A stretch of 64,000 nt of DNA, from positions 1-64,000 of the forward strand of contig NZ_JAOAOQ010000028.1 in NCBI RefSeq assembly GCF_030398385.1, written 5' to 3'. Positions 39,494-48,726 of the stretch are shown piece by piece. A program made the position numbers and the translations under genes. The notes beneath the pieces are model-generated. The model ran no database searches and was not told where the DNA came from. It worked only from the letters and a program-made list of their open reading frames with translations. Position 1 is the stretch's first letter; each line of letters starts with the position of its first letter. The DNA comes from Aquibium sp. ELW1220 (GTDB lineage Bacteria > Pseudomonadota > Alphaproteobacteria > Rhizobiales > Rhizobiaceae).

Positions 39494-39610
39494 GTCAGCG
39501 AGCCGGCTCGCCCTGACGCCCGCGCTCCCGTCTTGCAAGCCCCGCCGCGCCCGCTACAGTCGGCTTTCGAGCGGCGTGGCGCCGCGATCGATCCCGACAG
39601 GAGACGCAAT

Positions 39611-40408
39611 ATGACCGGCTTCAAGACCTTCCTGTGCGCCGCGCTCGGCGCCGTCGCCGCCGCCTTCGCCGCACAGGCCCAGACCCTGCCCGACCTCGGC
39701 GGACGCGAAGTCGTCGTCGTCACCGAGAACGCCTACCCGCCGCTGCAGTTCGTCGACCCGAAGACCGGCGAGCAGATCGGCTGGGAATACGACGCCATGA
39801 ACGAACTGGGATCGCGGCTCAACTTCAAGCCGGTCTACCAGAACACCTCCTGGGACGCGATGATCCAGGCCGTCTCCGATGGCCAGTACGACATCGGCAT
39901 GACCGGCATCACCATCCGCGACGACCGCAAGGAGAAGGTCGATTTCTCCGACGCCTACATGCGCTCCGAGATGTTCATGCTGGTGCGCGGCGACGAGACG
40001 CGTTTCACCGATCCGGCCGGATTCAAGGCGCTCGAAGGCGGCCTCATCGGCGCCCAGCCGGGGACGACGCCCTTCTACGTCGCCGTCTACGACGTGCTCG
40101 ACGGCAACGAGGCCAACGAGCAGATCAAGCTGTTCGAGACCTTCGGCGCCACCGTGCAGGCGCTGCGGGCCGGCGACGTCGACCTGGTGCTGACCGACGG
40201 CACGGCGGGCATGGGCTATGTCGAGGCCTCCGGCGGCGCCCTGAAGCTCGTCGGCCAGGCGCTCGGCACCGAGGATTTCGGCTTCATCTTCCCGAAGGGG
40301 TCCGACCTCGTGGCGCCGATCAATGCCGGCATCGCGGCGCTGAAGGCCGACGGCACGCTCGACACGCTGAACAAGAAATGGTTCCTCGACTACAAGATGG
40401 GGCAGTGA
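39611..40408 (+). CDS. Periplasmic amino-acid ABC transporter binding protein
   Basis: A 265-residue family-3 solute-binding protein with signal peptide (cleavage near AAQAQT). Typical blocks are VVVVTENAYPPLQFVDPKTGEQIGWEYDAMNELGSRL, YDIGMTGITIRDDRKEKVDFSDAYM and DLVLTDGTAGMGYV. The Asp/Arg positions fit binding of an amino acid, with the ligand unspecified. GGAGACGCA precedes the ATG. The permease follows 52 bp later. Confidence 0.93.
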   Translation: MTGFKTFLCAALGAVAAAFAAQAQTLPDLGGREVVVVTENAYPPLQFVDPKTGEQIGWEYDAMNELGSRLNFKPVYQNTSWDAMIQAVSDGQYDIGMTGITIRDDRKEKVDFSDAYMRSEMFMLVRGDETRFTDPAGFKALEGGLIGAQPGTTPFYVAVYDVLDGNEANEQIKLFETFGATVQALRAGDVDLVLTDGTAGMGYVEASGGALKLVGQALGTEDFGFIFPKGSDLVAPINAGIAALKADGTLDTLNKKWFLDYKMGQ

Positions 40409-40460
40409 CGGCCGCGACGCGGCCCGGTTCGGCAAAGGCACCGGCCGGGCGACACCGGAC

Positions 40461-41276
40461 ATGAGCGCTGCGCCGACCCGCGATTCCGGCGGCGACTTCC
40501 CCTGGTGGCTCGTCGCCGCGGGGCTGATCGCTGCCGCCGCCGCCATCGGCATCGCGTCGAGCGATCTCTACCTGCAGGTGCTGCGCATCGTCGCCAGGGG
40601 CATCGGCATCACGATTGCCGTCACCGTGGTCGCCTTCGCGCTGGCCTCCGCACTGGGCCTCGGCATCGCGCTGATGGCGCTGTCGGGATCGCGGGTGCTC
40701 CGGCAGGCGGCGCGCTTCTACGTCGAGATCATCCGCGGCGTTCCGATCCTGGTGCTGCTGTTCTGGATCGCCTTCGCCGGGGCGCCGGCGCTGGTGGCGG
40801 CCTGGAACGTGGTCGCCGCCCCGCTGCATGCCGCGGGCATCGGCGAGCCGCTCATGGTGCGCGACCTGTCGCTGCTCTGGCGGGCCGTCATCGCGCTGAC
40901 CATCGCCTATTCCGCCTTCATCGCCGAGATCTTCCGTGCCGGCCTCCAGTCGGTCGACATCGGCCAGATCGAAGCGGCGAAGGCGCTCGGACTGAGCCGC
41001 TACCGGCGTTTCCGCCACGTGGTCGGCCCGCAGGCGTTCCGCACCATCCTGCCGCCCTACGGCAACGACTTCGTGGCGATGGTGAAGGACTCGTCGCTCG
41101 TTTCGGTCCTCGGCGTCGCCGACATCACCCAGATGGGCAAGATCTACGCCTCCGGCTCCTTCCGCTTCTTCGAGACCTATTCCATCGTCGCCTACATCTA
41201 CCTGATCCTCACCGTCGGCCTGTCTCTGGCCCTGCGGGCGCTGGAACAGCGGATGCGGCGGAACTCACGGACCTGA
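40461..41276 (+). CDS. Amino-acid ABC transporter permease
   Basis: A 271-residue inner-membrane protein with about five helices. The ATPase-docking loop EAAKALGLSRYRRFRHVVGPQAFRTILPP near residue 172 and the HisM/GlnP-type end pattern are clear. It works with the upstream binding protein. No ABC ATPase gene follows in this window; the next gene is a methyltransferase ten bases away. Confidence 0.93.
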   Translation: MSAAPTRDSGGDFPWWLVAAGLIAAAAAIGIASSDLYLQVLRIVARGIGITIAVTVVAFALASALGLGIALMALSGSRVLRQAARFYVEIIRGVPILVLLFWIAFAGAPALVAAWNVVAAPLHAAGIGEPLMVRDLSLLWRAVIALTIAYSAFIAEIFRAGLQSVDIGQIEAAKALGLSRYRRFRHVVGPQAFRTILPPYGNDFVAMVKDSSLVSVLGVADITQMGKIYASGSFRFFETYSIVAYIYLILTVGLSLALRALEQRMRRNSRT

Positions 41277-41286
41277 AGGAAACGGC

Positions 41287-41913
41287 ATGCCGGAGCTACC
41301 CCCCCTCGAACGCGTCTACGCGGCCACCACGCCCGAGGAACTCGCCGATGCCTACGCGGCCTGGGCTGCGGGCTACGACCGCGAGACCGCCGAACTCGGC
41401 TACTGCCTGCCCTTCCTGATCCCCGGCTGGCTGGCGCGGCACCTGAAGCCGGGCGCAGGCCCGGTGCTCGATGCCGGCTGCGGCACCGGCCTCACCGGCC
41501 CATGCCTGAAGGCGCTCGGCTACGACGACGTCGAGGGCCTCGACATGTCGCCCGACATGCTGGCCATCGCGCAGAGCCGCGACGCCTATCGCGTGCTGGA
41601 GCGCGGCACGCTCGGCGGGCCGCTGCCGTGGCCCGACGACCATTTTGCCGGCTTCGTCTCGGCCGGCGTGTTCACCGCGGGCCACGCGCCCGCAGCCGGC
41701 CTGCACGAACTCGTGCGCATCACGCGTCCGGGCGGCTTTGCGGTGTTCACGGTGCGTGACGTCCTGCTCGACACTGCCGGTTTCCGCGCCACGTTCGATG
41801 CGCTGCGTGCAGCCGGCCGCTGGCGTTCGGTGGAGGAGAGCCCACCGTTCCGCGCCTTCGCCATCGCCGAACCCGAGGTGCTGGTGCAGAGCTTCGTCTT
41901 CGAGGTGCTTTAG
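41287..41913 (+). CDS. Class I SAM-dependent methyltransferase
   Basis: A 208-residue Rossmann-fold methyltransferase. SAM motif I is VLDAGCGTGLTG near residue 60, motif II VEGLDMSPDML near 82 and a later RPGGFAVFTV near 150. The N-terminal YDRETAELGY block is shared by a subset of small-molecule methyltransferases. Acceptor unknown. It starts ten bases after the permease, so is likely on the same transcript. Confidence 0.85.
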   Translation: MPELPPLERVYAATTPEELADAYAAWAAGYDRETAELGYCLPFLIPGWLARHLKPGAGPVLDAGCGTGLTGPCLKALGYDDVEGLDMSPDMLAIAQSRDAYRVLERGTLGGPLPWPDDHFAGFVSAGVFTAGHAPAAGLHELVRITRPGGFAVFTVRDVLLDTAGFRATFDALRAAGRWRSVEESPPFRAFAIAEPEVLVQSFVFEVL

Positions 41914-42048
41914 CCGGCGATCCGGGCATTCGCGGGAGGATGCCGGGGACGCCTGCCGGAGGCATTTCGCATCGGGTCGGACGCGAGGGATTTCCCCGGC
42001 GCCGCCGGCGTGCATGATGAACGGGGAACGGAGACCGCGGGAGAACCC

Positions 42049-42342
42049 ATGATCACCTTGACTGCCATCATCCGCTGCAGGCCGGGAACGGAGGACCGCG
42101 TCCGCGCCGCGCTTGCCGCGGTCGGCGACTTCGCTGCGGCAAACGAGCCTGGCACCATCTCCTTCTACGTCACCGAGGGCGAGGATGGTTGCGTCTTCGT
42201 CACTCACGAGCGCTTCGCCGATCGCACCGCGATGGAAGCGCACAATGCCGGCACAGGCTCGAAGGGCTTCTTCGCGGCCACCGACGGCCTGCTCGACGGC
42301 GTCGAGGTGGTGATCGGCCGCGAGACGTTCCCGCCCGCCTGA
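42049..42342 (+). CDS. Antibiotic-biosynthesis-monooxygenase (ABM) domain protein
   Basis: A 97-residue dimeric ferredoxin-like fold protein. LTAIIRCRPGTEDRVRAALA at the start and HERFADRTAMEAHNAG in the middle are typical of ABM/YgiN-like quinol or heme-type monooxygenases. Real catalysis is not shown for most members. It is preceded by about 135 bp without a gene after the methyltransferase, and GGGAGA upstream of the ATG. Confidence 0.87.
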   Translation: MITLTAIIRCRPGTEDRVRAALAAVGDFAAANEPGTISFYVTEGEDGCVFVTHERFADRTAMEAHNAGTGSKGFFAATDGLLDGVEVVIGRETFPPA

Positions 42343-42400
42343 CCGCGCCGGAACCCGCGATGCATCCCGGCGTTCCTCGCGATGGTTTCCGGGGAGACGC

Positions 42401-42946
42401 ATGGAACAATTGCTTGAGGACATCGGGCATCACACGCACATCCCGTTTTCGGTGATTGCCGGACGGCTGGCGCTGGCGACCACGCTCGGTGCGGTGGTGG
42501 GCTTCGAGCGCGAGTGGCGTCAGCGTCCGGCCGGTCTGCGGACGCACATTCTCGTCTGCCTCGCCGCCGCGCTCGTCGCGATCCTCACCATCGAGATCGC
42601 CCACGTCTCCTATTTCGAGGGCGACCGGATGCGTCTCGATCCGCTCCGCGCCATCGAGGCGGTCACCTCCGGCATCGCCTTCCTTGCCGCCGGGCTGATC
42701 GTCTTCGCCAGGGGCGAGGTGCACGGCCTCACCACCGGCGCCGGCATGTGGCTGGCGGGCGCCATCGGCCTGTCCTGCGGCCTCGGCTTCTGGGGCATCG
42801 CCGCCTTCGCCACGGTGCTGGCGGTCATCGTGCTGTCCTTGCTGCGCATCGTCGAGCGCAAGCTGTCGCTGAAGGCGAAGCGGGAACGCGAGGCGCTGGC
42901 AGGGGCAGGAGAGACCGGGCCGGCCGATGGCCCCGCGCGGCCCTGA
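42401..42946 (+). CDS. MgtC/SapB family membrane protein
   Basis: A 181-residue inner-membrane protein of about five helices. The family motif GAVVGFEREWRQRPAGLRTH near residue 28 and GIAFLAAG near 92 are clear. MgtC-type proteins affect magnesium adaptation and ATP synthase activity in pathogens; the shorter form here lacks the C-terminal ACT-like domain. It is likely a single gene. Confidence 0.9.
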   Translation: MEQLLEDIGHHTHIPFSVIAGRLALATTLGAVVGFEREWRQRPAGLRTHILVCLAAALVAILTIEIAHVSYFEGDRMRLDPLRAIEAVTSGIAFLAAGLIVFARGEVHGLTTGAGMWLAGAIGLSCGLGFWGIAAFATVLAVIVLSLLRIVERKLSLKAKREREALAGAGETGPADGPARP

Positions 42947-42999
42947 ACGTCGAAACAGCCCGATTGCCGGGTTCGCGAAACCTTGCTATTGAGCCGGCC

Positions 43000-43119
43000 A
43001 TGGAAGCACTTTTCGGCGACCCGGCCTACAAACGGTTCGTCCTGCAGGATCGCAAGCGCCTGCCGGCGCGCTTTTTCGCGCGCATTTCCGGATCCCTGAA
43101 CGGACGGCTCGGCGCCTGA
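43000..43119 (+). CDS. Possible 39-residue basic small protein upstream of leuC
   Basis: The ORF runs [19 protein letters not shown] to a C-terminal NGRLGA, with an amphipathic, Arg/Lys/Phe-rich middle. The composition is protein-like and lies in the leuC leader, 56 bp before leuC. A clear ribosome site is missing (GAGCC only) and no family is recognised. It may be a real small protein or a leader ORF for leuC; chance is also possible. Confidence 0.35.
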   Translation: MEALFGDPAYKRFVLQDRKRLPARFFARISGSLNGRLGA

Positions 43120-43175
43120 TGCGCCACCGGGCCAGCGGCCCGCCAGCCTTTACGCATCAAACGGAAGCCACACCC

Positions 43176-44585
43176 ATGACCGCACCCCGTACTCTCTACG
43201 ACAAGATCTTCGACGACCACGTCGTCGACCGCCAAGACGACGGCACCTGCCTGCTCTACATCGACCGTCACCTCGTCCACGAGGTGACGAGCCCGCAGGC
43301 CTTCGAGGGCCTGCGCATGGCCGCCCGCAAGGTGCGCCATCCGGAGAAGACGCTCGCCGTTGTCGACCACAACGTGCCGACCTCGCCGGATCGCAAGCTC
43401 GGCATCAAGAACGAGGAAAGCCGCATCCAGGTCGAGGCGCTGGCGCAGAACGCCGCCGATTTCGGCATCGAATACTACGACGCCGCCGACCTCAGGCAGG
43501 GCATCGTCCACATCATCGGCCCGGAGCAGGGCTTCACGCTCCCCGGCATGACGATCGTCTGCGGCGACAGCCACACCTCCACCCACGGCGCCTTCGGCGC
43601 GCTGGCGCACGGCATCGGCACGTCGGAGGTCGAGCACGTGCTCGCCACCCAGACGCTGATCCAGAAGAAGGCCAAGAACATGCTGGTGCGCGTCGACGGG
43701 CAGTTGCCCGAAGGCGTCACCGCCAAGGATATCATCCTGGCCATCATCGGCGAGATCGGCACCGCCGGGGGCACCGGCTACGTCATCGAATATGCCGGCG
43801 AGGCGATCCGCGCGCTGTCGATGGAAGGCCGCATGACGATCTGCAACATGTCGATCGAGGGCGGCGCCCGCGCCGGCCTGATCGCGCCCGACGAGACCAC
43901 CTATGCCTACATCAAGGGCCGCCCGAAGGCCCCGACCGGCCAGGCCTGGGACATGGCGATGGCCTACTGGGAGACGCTGAAATCGGACGAGGGCGCGCAT
44001 TTCGACAAGGTCATCGTGCTCGACGCCGCCAAGCTGCCGCCCATCGTCACCTGGGGCTCCTCGCCCGAGGACGTGGTTTCCATCACCGGCGTCGTGCCGA
44101 ACCCGGACGACATCGCCGACGAGAACAAGCGCAACTCCAAGCGCCGCGCGCTCGAATACATGGGCCTGACGCCCGGCACCAAGATGATGGACGTCGAGAT
44201 CGACCGCGTCTTCATCGGCTCCTGCACCAACGGCCGCATCGAGGACCTGCGCGCCGCCGCCAAGGTGGCGGAAGGCCGCAAGGTGCATCCGCGCGTCGAC
44301 GCCATGATCGTTCCGGGCTCGGGCCTCGTGAAGGCGCAGGCCGAGGCGGAAGGCCTCGACCGCATCTTCAAGGAGGCCGGCTTCGACTGGCGCGAGCCGG
44401 GCTGCTCGATGTGCCTGGCCATGAACGACGACCGCCTGAAGCCCGGCGAACGCTGCGCATCCACCTCGAACCGCAATTTCGAGGGCCGCCAGGGCTTCAA
44501 GGGCCGCACCCATCTGGTCTCCCCCGCGATGGCCGCGGCAGCCGCGATCGAAGGCCGCTTCGTCGACATCCGCGAGTGGAAGTAG
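43176..44585 (+). CDS. leuC: 3-Isopropylmalate dehydratase large subunit
   Basis: A 469-residue aconitase-family enzyme, the [4Fe-4S] subunit that isomerises 2- to 3-isopropylmalate in leucine synthesis. The ligand cysteines are in [11 protein letters not shown] and [36 protein letters not shown] is the substrate/cluster loop. Its partner leuD is not in the window. A strong hairpin follows the stop. Confidence 0.98.
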   Translation: MTAPRTLYDKIFDDHVVDRQDDGTCLLYIDRHLVHEVTSPQAFEGLRMAARKVRHPEKTLAVVDHNVPTSPDRKLGIKNEESRIQVEALAQNAADFGIEYYDAADLRQGIVHIIGPEQGFTLPGMTIVCGDSHTSTHGAFGALAHGIGTSEVEHVLATQTLIQKKAKNMLVRVDGQLPEGVTAKDIILAIIGEIGTAGGTGYVIEYAGEAIRALSMEGRMTICNMSIEGGARAGLIAPDETTYAYIKGRPKAPTGQAWDMAMAYWETLKSDEGAHFDKVIVLDAAKLPPIVTWGSSPEDVVSITGVVPNPDDIADENKRNSKRRALEYMGLTPGTKMMDVEIDRVFIGSCTNGRIEDLRAAAKVAEGRKVHPRVDAMIVPGSGLVKAQAEAEGLDRIFKEAGFDWREPGCSMCLAMNDDRLKPGERCASTSNRNFEGRQGFKGRTHLVSPAMAAAAAIEGRFVDIREWK

Positions 44586-44591
44586 CGCAAA

Positions 44592-44623
44592 GGCGCAGCG
44601 TCGGGACCACCCGACGCCGCGCC
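44592..44623 (+). terminator. Hairpin terminator after leuC
   Basis: A 13-bp stem with one A-C mismatch: GGCGC-A-GCGTCGGG pairs with CCCGACGC-C-GCGCC across the tetraloop ACCA. It is followed by TTGCCCCTCTCCC, a pyrimidine-rich but weak tail. Confidence 0.7.
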
Positions 44624-44751
44624 TTGCCCCTCTCCCAGAAAGCCGGCTGGAAAGTCCGACCGAAGAGACGATTCCCGACGCCGGCTTAACCTCTTTTTCG
44701 CATCGATGCTGTAAGCCGCATCGACAATCGGAAGAGGCCGGACAAGCGGGC

Positions 44752-45933
44752 GTGACTGGATACATCCTGGCAATCAACCTGGTGGTGGCTGGCCTCTTCG
44801 CCGGCGCATTCGCCTGGCTTGCGACCTACGCAAAAGCGCAGGCCGCCGCGCGCTGGATCGCCGCGGCCTATCTGCTCGGCTCCGTCAGCTTCGTCGTCGA
44901 ATGGCTTGTGCCGGCGTTCGACCGGCCGCGCTTCCTCGTCTTCGGCGCTTTCGCCACCTCGCTGGCGGGACTGGCCCTGCTCGGCCTCGGCATCGCGCGC
45001 CAGTACGGTCACCGGCTGCCGGTCCGCCTCTTCGGCACCGTCTTGTTGTGCTGCTTTGCGCTCAACCTGGCGATCTTCGACATGCCGCGCCAGTCGGTGC
45101 TGCGGATGATCCTGTATCAGGCGCCATACGCCCTGATCCTGGCGCTGGTCGCCCGCCAGGTGTTCCTGGTCGGCGAGCGCAGACGCATCGACACGCTGCT
45201 CGGCTGGCTGCTCGTCGCCTCGTCGGCGCACTTCCTGTCCAAGCCCGCCCTGGCCTGGACCTTCGGCAGCGGCGCGACGCCGCAGGATTACATCCACACC
45301 ATCTACGGCGTGATCTCCCAGTCGATGGGCGCGATGATCATGGTGGGCTTCGGCCTGATGATGTTCGCCGTCCTGGTGAGCGACATCCTGGCCGACGCGA
45401 CGACCAAGTCGGAGACGGATCCGCTGACGGGACTGCTGAACCGGCGCGGTTTCGAGGCGCGGGCGCGGCTCGCCGGTCCGCTCGTCGGCCGGTCCGGCGT
45501 TCCCACATCGATCGTCATCTGCGATCTCGATCACTTCAAGGCCATCAACGACACCTTCGGCCATGCCGCCGGAGACAGGGTCATCGCCGCTTTCGCAGCC
45601 CATCTTTCGGCGGCACTCGGCGACAACCATGTCGCCGGGCGCATCGGCGGAGAGGAATTCGCGGTGATCCTTCCCGGCGCCAACGCCGCAGCAGCCCGGC
45701 TCTTCGCCGAGGCGATCCGCGCAGCACTCGCCGATGCCGCCATCGAGGGACTGCCGACGGGCGTCCGCCCGACAGCGAGTTTCGGCGTCGCCGAACTGCG
45801 CATCGAAGACACCATGTCGAGCATGCTGAAGCGCGCCGACCATGCGCTCTATCGAGCGAAGGGCGACGGACGCGACTGCGTCCGGGTGGCGCCACAGAGG
45901 ACGGTCCTGTCGATGGCGCGAGCCGCAGGATGA
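44752..45933 (+). CDS. Membrane-bound diguanylate cyclase (GGDEF)
   Basis: A 393-residue protein: seven or so membrane helices in residues 1-210, then a GGDEF domain. The active site is GGEEF at 299-303 and the metal-binding ICDLDHFKAIND is near 257, so c-di-GMP synthesis is expected. No RxxD inhibitory site precedes it, so product inhibition may be absent. Start is GTG. A half-site TTAAC is at about 44690, and a small AGCCG/CGGCT hairpin spans the stop. Confidence 0.9.
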   Translation: MTGYILAINLVVAGLFAGAFAWLATYAKAQAAARWIAAAYLLGSVSFVVEWLVPAFDRPRFLVFGAFATSLAGLALLGLGIARQYGHRLPVRLFGTVLLCCFALNLAIFDMPRQSVLRMILYQAPYALILALVARQVFLVGERRRIDTLLGWLLVASSAHFLSKPALAWTFGSGATPQDYIHTIYGVISQSMGAMIMVGFGLMMFAVLVSDILADATTKSETDPLTGLLNRRGFEARARLAGPLVGRSGVPTSIVICDLDHFKAINDTFGHAAGDRVIAAFAAHLSAALGDNHVAGRIGGEEFAVILPGANAAAARLFAEAIRAALADAAIEGLPTGVRPTASFGVAELRIEDTMSSMLKRADHALYRAKGDGRDCVRVAPQRTVLSMARAAG

Positions 45934-45954
45934 GCCGGAACGGCTGAGGCAGGC

Positions 45955-46812
45955 CTATTGCCGGGCTGCGACCTTCGTGTCGCCGGTCGACAGCCGGTAG
46001 CCCTGGATCTCCTGCGCCGAAAGATAATAGAGCGAGCGCGGCGGCGTATCCAGCGCGTGCAGCCACAGCGCGGGATCCACCCCCATGTCGGACAGGTGCC
46101 GGGAAATCCGGGCGGTGGTGGCCTGCGCGTCCGACATCGCCTGCGCCGCTTCGGCAGGCTCGTCGCTCACCGAATAGAACTGGTGCACCCCTACCGCGGC
46201 CTTGGCACCGATCGACCGGTCCATGCCGCCGGCCAGCACGAGCGGACAGGAGGACGCGCAGAGCGCGCCGTCCTCGACCGTGGTGGCGATGCCCTTCTCG
46301 CGGATCAACCGGGCCATGCCGATGGCGTCGTCGAGCGAACCGCCAGGCGAATCCAGCGCAACGACCCGCACATACTCACCACGCGCCAGGATTTCCTCCT
46401 CGAACCGCGCCCGGGCACCCATGTCGATGTAGCCCCGTGCCGAGAGCACCCCGCCCGGCTCGAGCGTGAACTGAATGGGAGACCGCAGCACCTCCTCGTC
46501 GGCGGTGACATGGTCGCGCGGATCCGTGGTGCCCGAGGAAGCGCCGCTGCCCCGGTCGTGTACCGCCGGCGGCAGGATCGCGGGCGCGGCGAGGTGCTGG
46601 CCGGGCATGACCGAGGGCGCCGACCGCGCGTGGATCAGGTCGTGCATGTCAAAGCCGAGCACGCCGAAGGTGCCGACGAGCAGGCCGCCGAAGGCCCAGC
46701 GGATCACCTCGCCCTCGTCGAACCGACCGAAATAGCGCGACAGCAGCGAGCGTTTGCGCGTCATGCGCGCGTCCGCCGGCCGGTCTTCCTGCATGTCTTC
46801 CACGGCGCTCAT
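45955..46812 (-). CDS. Membrane-anchored ClpP/crotonase-like protease-fold protein
   Basis: A 285-residue protein with a cytosolic N-terminal tail, one membrane helix (near residues 38-58) and a domain of the ClpP/crotonase fold facing the periplasm. VRVVALDSPGGSLDDAIGMARLIREKG and CASSCPLVLAGG (putative nucleophile serine) and AVGVHQFYSV (putative His) are the family blocks, like COG3904-type proteins. Substrate unknown. Its ATG overlaps the stop of the upstream gene (ATGA), so the two proteins are made together. Confidence 0.82.
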   Translation of the reverse strand: MSAVEDMQEDRPADARMTRKRSLLSRYFGRFDEGEVIRWAFGGLLVGTFGVLGFDMHDLIHARSAPSVMPGQHLAAPAILPPAVHDRGSGASSGTTDPRDHVTADEEVLRSPIQFTLEPGGVLSARGYIDMGARARFEEEILARGEYVRVVALDSPGGSLDDAIGMARLIREKGIATTVEDGALCASSCPLVLAGGMDRSIGAKAAVGVHQFYSVSDEPAEAAQAMSDAQATTARISRHLSDMGVDPALWLHALDTPPRSLYYLSAQEIQGYRLSTGDTKVAARQ

Positions 46813-48164
46813 GGATCGTGCCTCTTTCGTTCGGACAGGGCGATGGGCGTGACGTTCTCGGCTGCTGCCGGTCGCGGAGGCACCGGAGGAACGGCATTCC
46901 CCGCCGGTGTCGGTGCGTCGGCGGACTGGCCTGCGGCAGGCTGCCGCTGCCGGAGCGCCAGCAGGGCGTCGTGCAGCTCGATCGAGCGGAACATGTCGGC
47001 CGCGGTGATCCGGTCCGCATCGGCCATCTGCTCGTCGCCGCGCCGGATGACCCCCTGCACGATGCTCATGATCGCGATCAGCACGCCGGGCAGGAGGTCG
47101 ATCGAGATCGCGCCGGCCCAGCTCGGGACGAAATCGCCGGCATAGCGCAGCACGGCCTCGGCCGATGACAGCGGCACGTAGCGCCGCTCGGCCACCTTCG
47201 GCTGCGCGAGGATCTCGGCAGCTGCGTCGGACAGCGCCTTCGACTGCGAATCCACCGACGTGCGGATGGTCGCCATCACCTGGTCCTGCCGCCCCGCGAG
47301 ATCCGGCGACATGCCGTCCGCCACAGGCGCGATAAACCCGCCGGACAGGTCCGCCGCCGCACGCGCCACCGAGGGAGCGATCGAGGTCTGCTGGAGCGAG
47401 GAGACGACACCGGCCAGCGCAACCGCCTGTTCGGCGAAGCGGTCCGACCGTGGCGCGATCGCGCCCGGTTCCGAAACCAGCCCGCGCATGGAGGCGAGAT
47501 GTTCCTGGCCCTCGCGAAAGAGCGTCCCGACCAGTTCCTGCGAGGCGCGGATGTTGGCCTCGAGCTCGCGCATCTGGGCGCTCATCTGGGTCAGCAACTG
47601 GACGACGCTGCCCGCGCCCGAGGTGCCCGTCAGCGCGCCCGAACTGCGTTCCTCGTCGGCCAGCCGCGCGAAGCGCTCGCCCGCCCGCTGGATGTCGGGC
47701 AGCAGCGACAGCGCACCGAGCGCGTTGCCATGCGCCTGTTCGAGATCGCCGGTATAACCTTCCAGCGTCTCGGCGAGATGCTGTTCGACCGCAGCCGAGC
47801 CGGCCAGCGCGGCAGCGTTCAGCCACGACGACATCGCCACGATCATGACCGACCCGACGGCCATGACCGCAAACATCGCCAGCCGGGAGGCGCCGTCGCG
47901 CATCTCCGGCAGGAACCGCATCAGGTAGCTCCAGAAGCCGTACATCCCGACCGAGACGGCCGCCGAATAGACGATCGCGGCGAAGAACACGATCGCCGCC
48001 GAGCCGTCGAGCAGGCTGCGCACGCCGAGATAGGTGTAGACGCCGGACGCCAGCGCGAGCGTCGCCAGCACGAACCGCGTCATCGTCTCCAGCGAGGCGG
48101 CGTGGTCCTTCAGGCGGCGGGCGGTGACGGCTTCGCTCATGCGCGCTGCGATGCTTCCATTCAC
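46809..48164 (-). CDS. Uncharacterised membrane protein with long helical domain
   Basis: A 451-residue protein: four membrane helices in residues 28-120, a large helical, coiled-coil-like extracytoplasmic part (about 125-330; AQMRELEANIRASQELVGTLFREGQEHL), a late hydrophobic segment (SIDLLPGVLIAIMSIVQG) and a Pro/Ala-rich tail. It resembles sensor or scaffold proteins without a catalytic motif. I recognise no family. Coupled to the ClpP-like gene, it could be its membrane receptor or substrate, as inference. A half TTAAC box precedes it at 48170. Confidence 0.75.
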   Translation of the reverse strand: MNGSIAARMSEAVTARRLKDHAASLETMTRFVLATLALASGVYTYLGVRSLLDGSAAIVFFAAIVYSAAVSVGMYGFWSYLMRFLPEMRDGASRLAMFAVMAVGSVMIVAMSSWLNAAALAGSAAVEQHLAETLEGYTGDLEQAHGNALGALSLLPDIQRAGERFARLADEERSSGALTGTSGAGSVVQLLTQMSAQMRELEANIRASQELVGTLFREGQEHLASMRGLVSEPGAIAPRSDRFAEQAVALAGVVSSLQQTSIAPSVARAAADLSGGFIAPVADGMSPDLAGRQDQVMATIRTSVDSQSKALSDAAAEILAQPKVAERRYVPLSSAEAVLRYAGDFVPSWAGAISIDLLPGVLIAIMSIVQGVIRRGDEQMADADRITAADMFRSIELHDALLALRQRQPAAGQSADAPTPAGNAVPPVPPRPAAAENVTPIALSERKRHDP

Positions 48165-48212
48165 GTTTCGTTAACCTTCGCGGCCGCAGAAGGCGCGACA
48201 AAGGTGACCAAA

Positions 48213-48593
48213 TCAGGGCCTGGCGCAGGGGTGCTCGAGCACGGGCACCACGTTGTCGGGCAACCCGTACATGTAGGAACGGCCGTGCAGCAGCACGCCC
48301 TGCGAGCGGCAACGACGCACCACCCGGTCGCCATCGGACGGATCGAGGTAGACCACGTCCGGCGCGCCGCCACGCGTGTAGTCGGCGAGATCCTGCGCCA
48401 GGTGTCCCTGCCCGACCACGATGCGTTTGTAGCCCGAAGGGCTGTAGATGATCAGGTTGCCGAAGCTGTCCGCATGCACGCGGTCATGGTAGCCGCCCGC
48501 CGCGGCCGGGCCGGCGAGACTCATGGCTGACAGCACCAGCGCGGTTCGGACCACTCGCTTTGCGATGGCTGAAAGACTGCTCTGCGTCGTCAT
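48213..48593 (-). CDS. Small exported uncharacterised protein
   Basis: A 126-residue protein starting MTTQSSLSAIAKRVVRTALVL with a signal peptide cleaved near GPAAAGG. The mature part has YHDRVHADSFGNLIIYSPSGYKRIVVGQG and two cysteines (RRCRSQ and EHPCARP) able to form a disulfide. The open frame extends to 48677 but a signal peptide argues for 48593. No family is recognised. A full CtrA box lies 45 bp upstream. Confidence 0.75.
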   Translation of the reverse strand: MTTQSSLSAIAKRVVRTALVLSAMSLAGPAAAGGYHDRVHADSFGNLIIYSPSGYKRIVVGQGHLAQDLADYTRGGAPDVVYLDPSDGDRVVRRCRSQGVLLHGRSYMYGLPDNVVPVLEHPCARP

Positions 48594-48637
48594 TGGCTCG
48601 TCCCTTCCGTTCGCGTCGAGCCCCCTCGCCGTCGAAC

Positions 48638-48653
48638 TTAACGCTTTCTTAAC
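48638..48653 (-). promoter_or_regulatory. Full CtrA-type box upstream of the small exported protein
   Basis: TTAA-CGCTTTC-TTAAC matches TTAA-N7-TTAAC exactly when read on the plus strand. It lies 45 bp before the minus-strand gene start at 48593 and 74 bp before the GNAT start at 48727. Either gene could respond. Confidence 0.5.
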
Positions 48654-48726
48654 CCATGTCACGTCGGGACGTGCCACCTCGCGCGGGCCAATTGACAGAC
48701 ATGGTTAATATCCTCAAAGGAACTGT

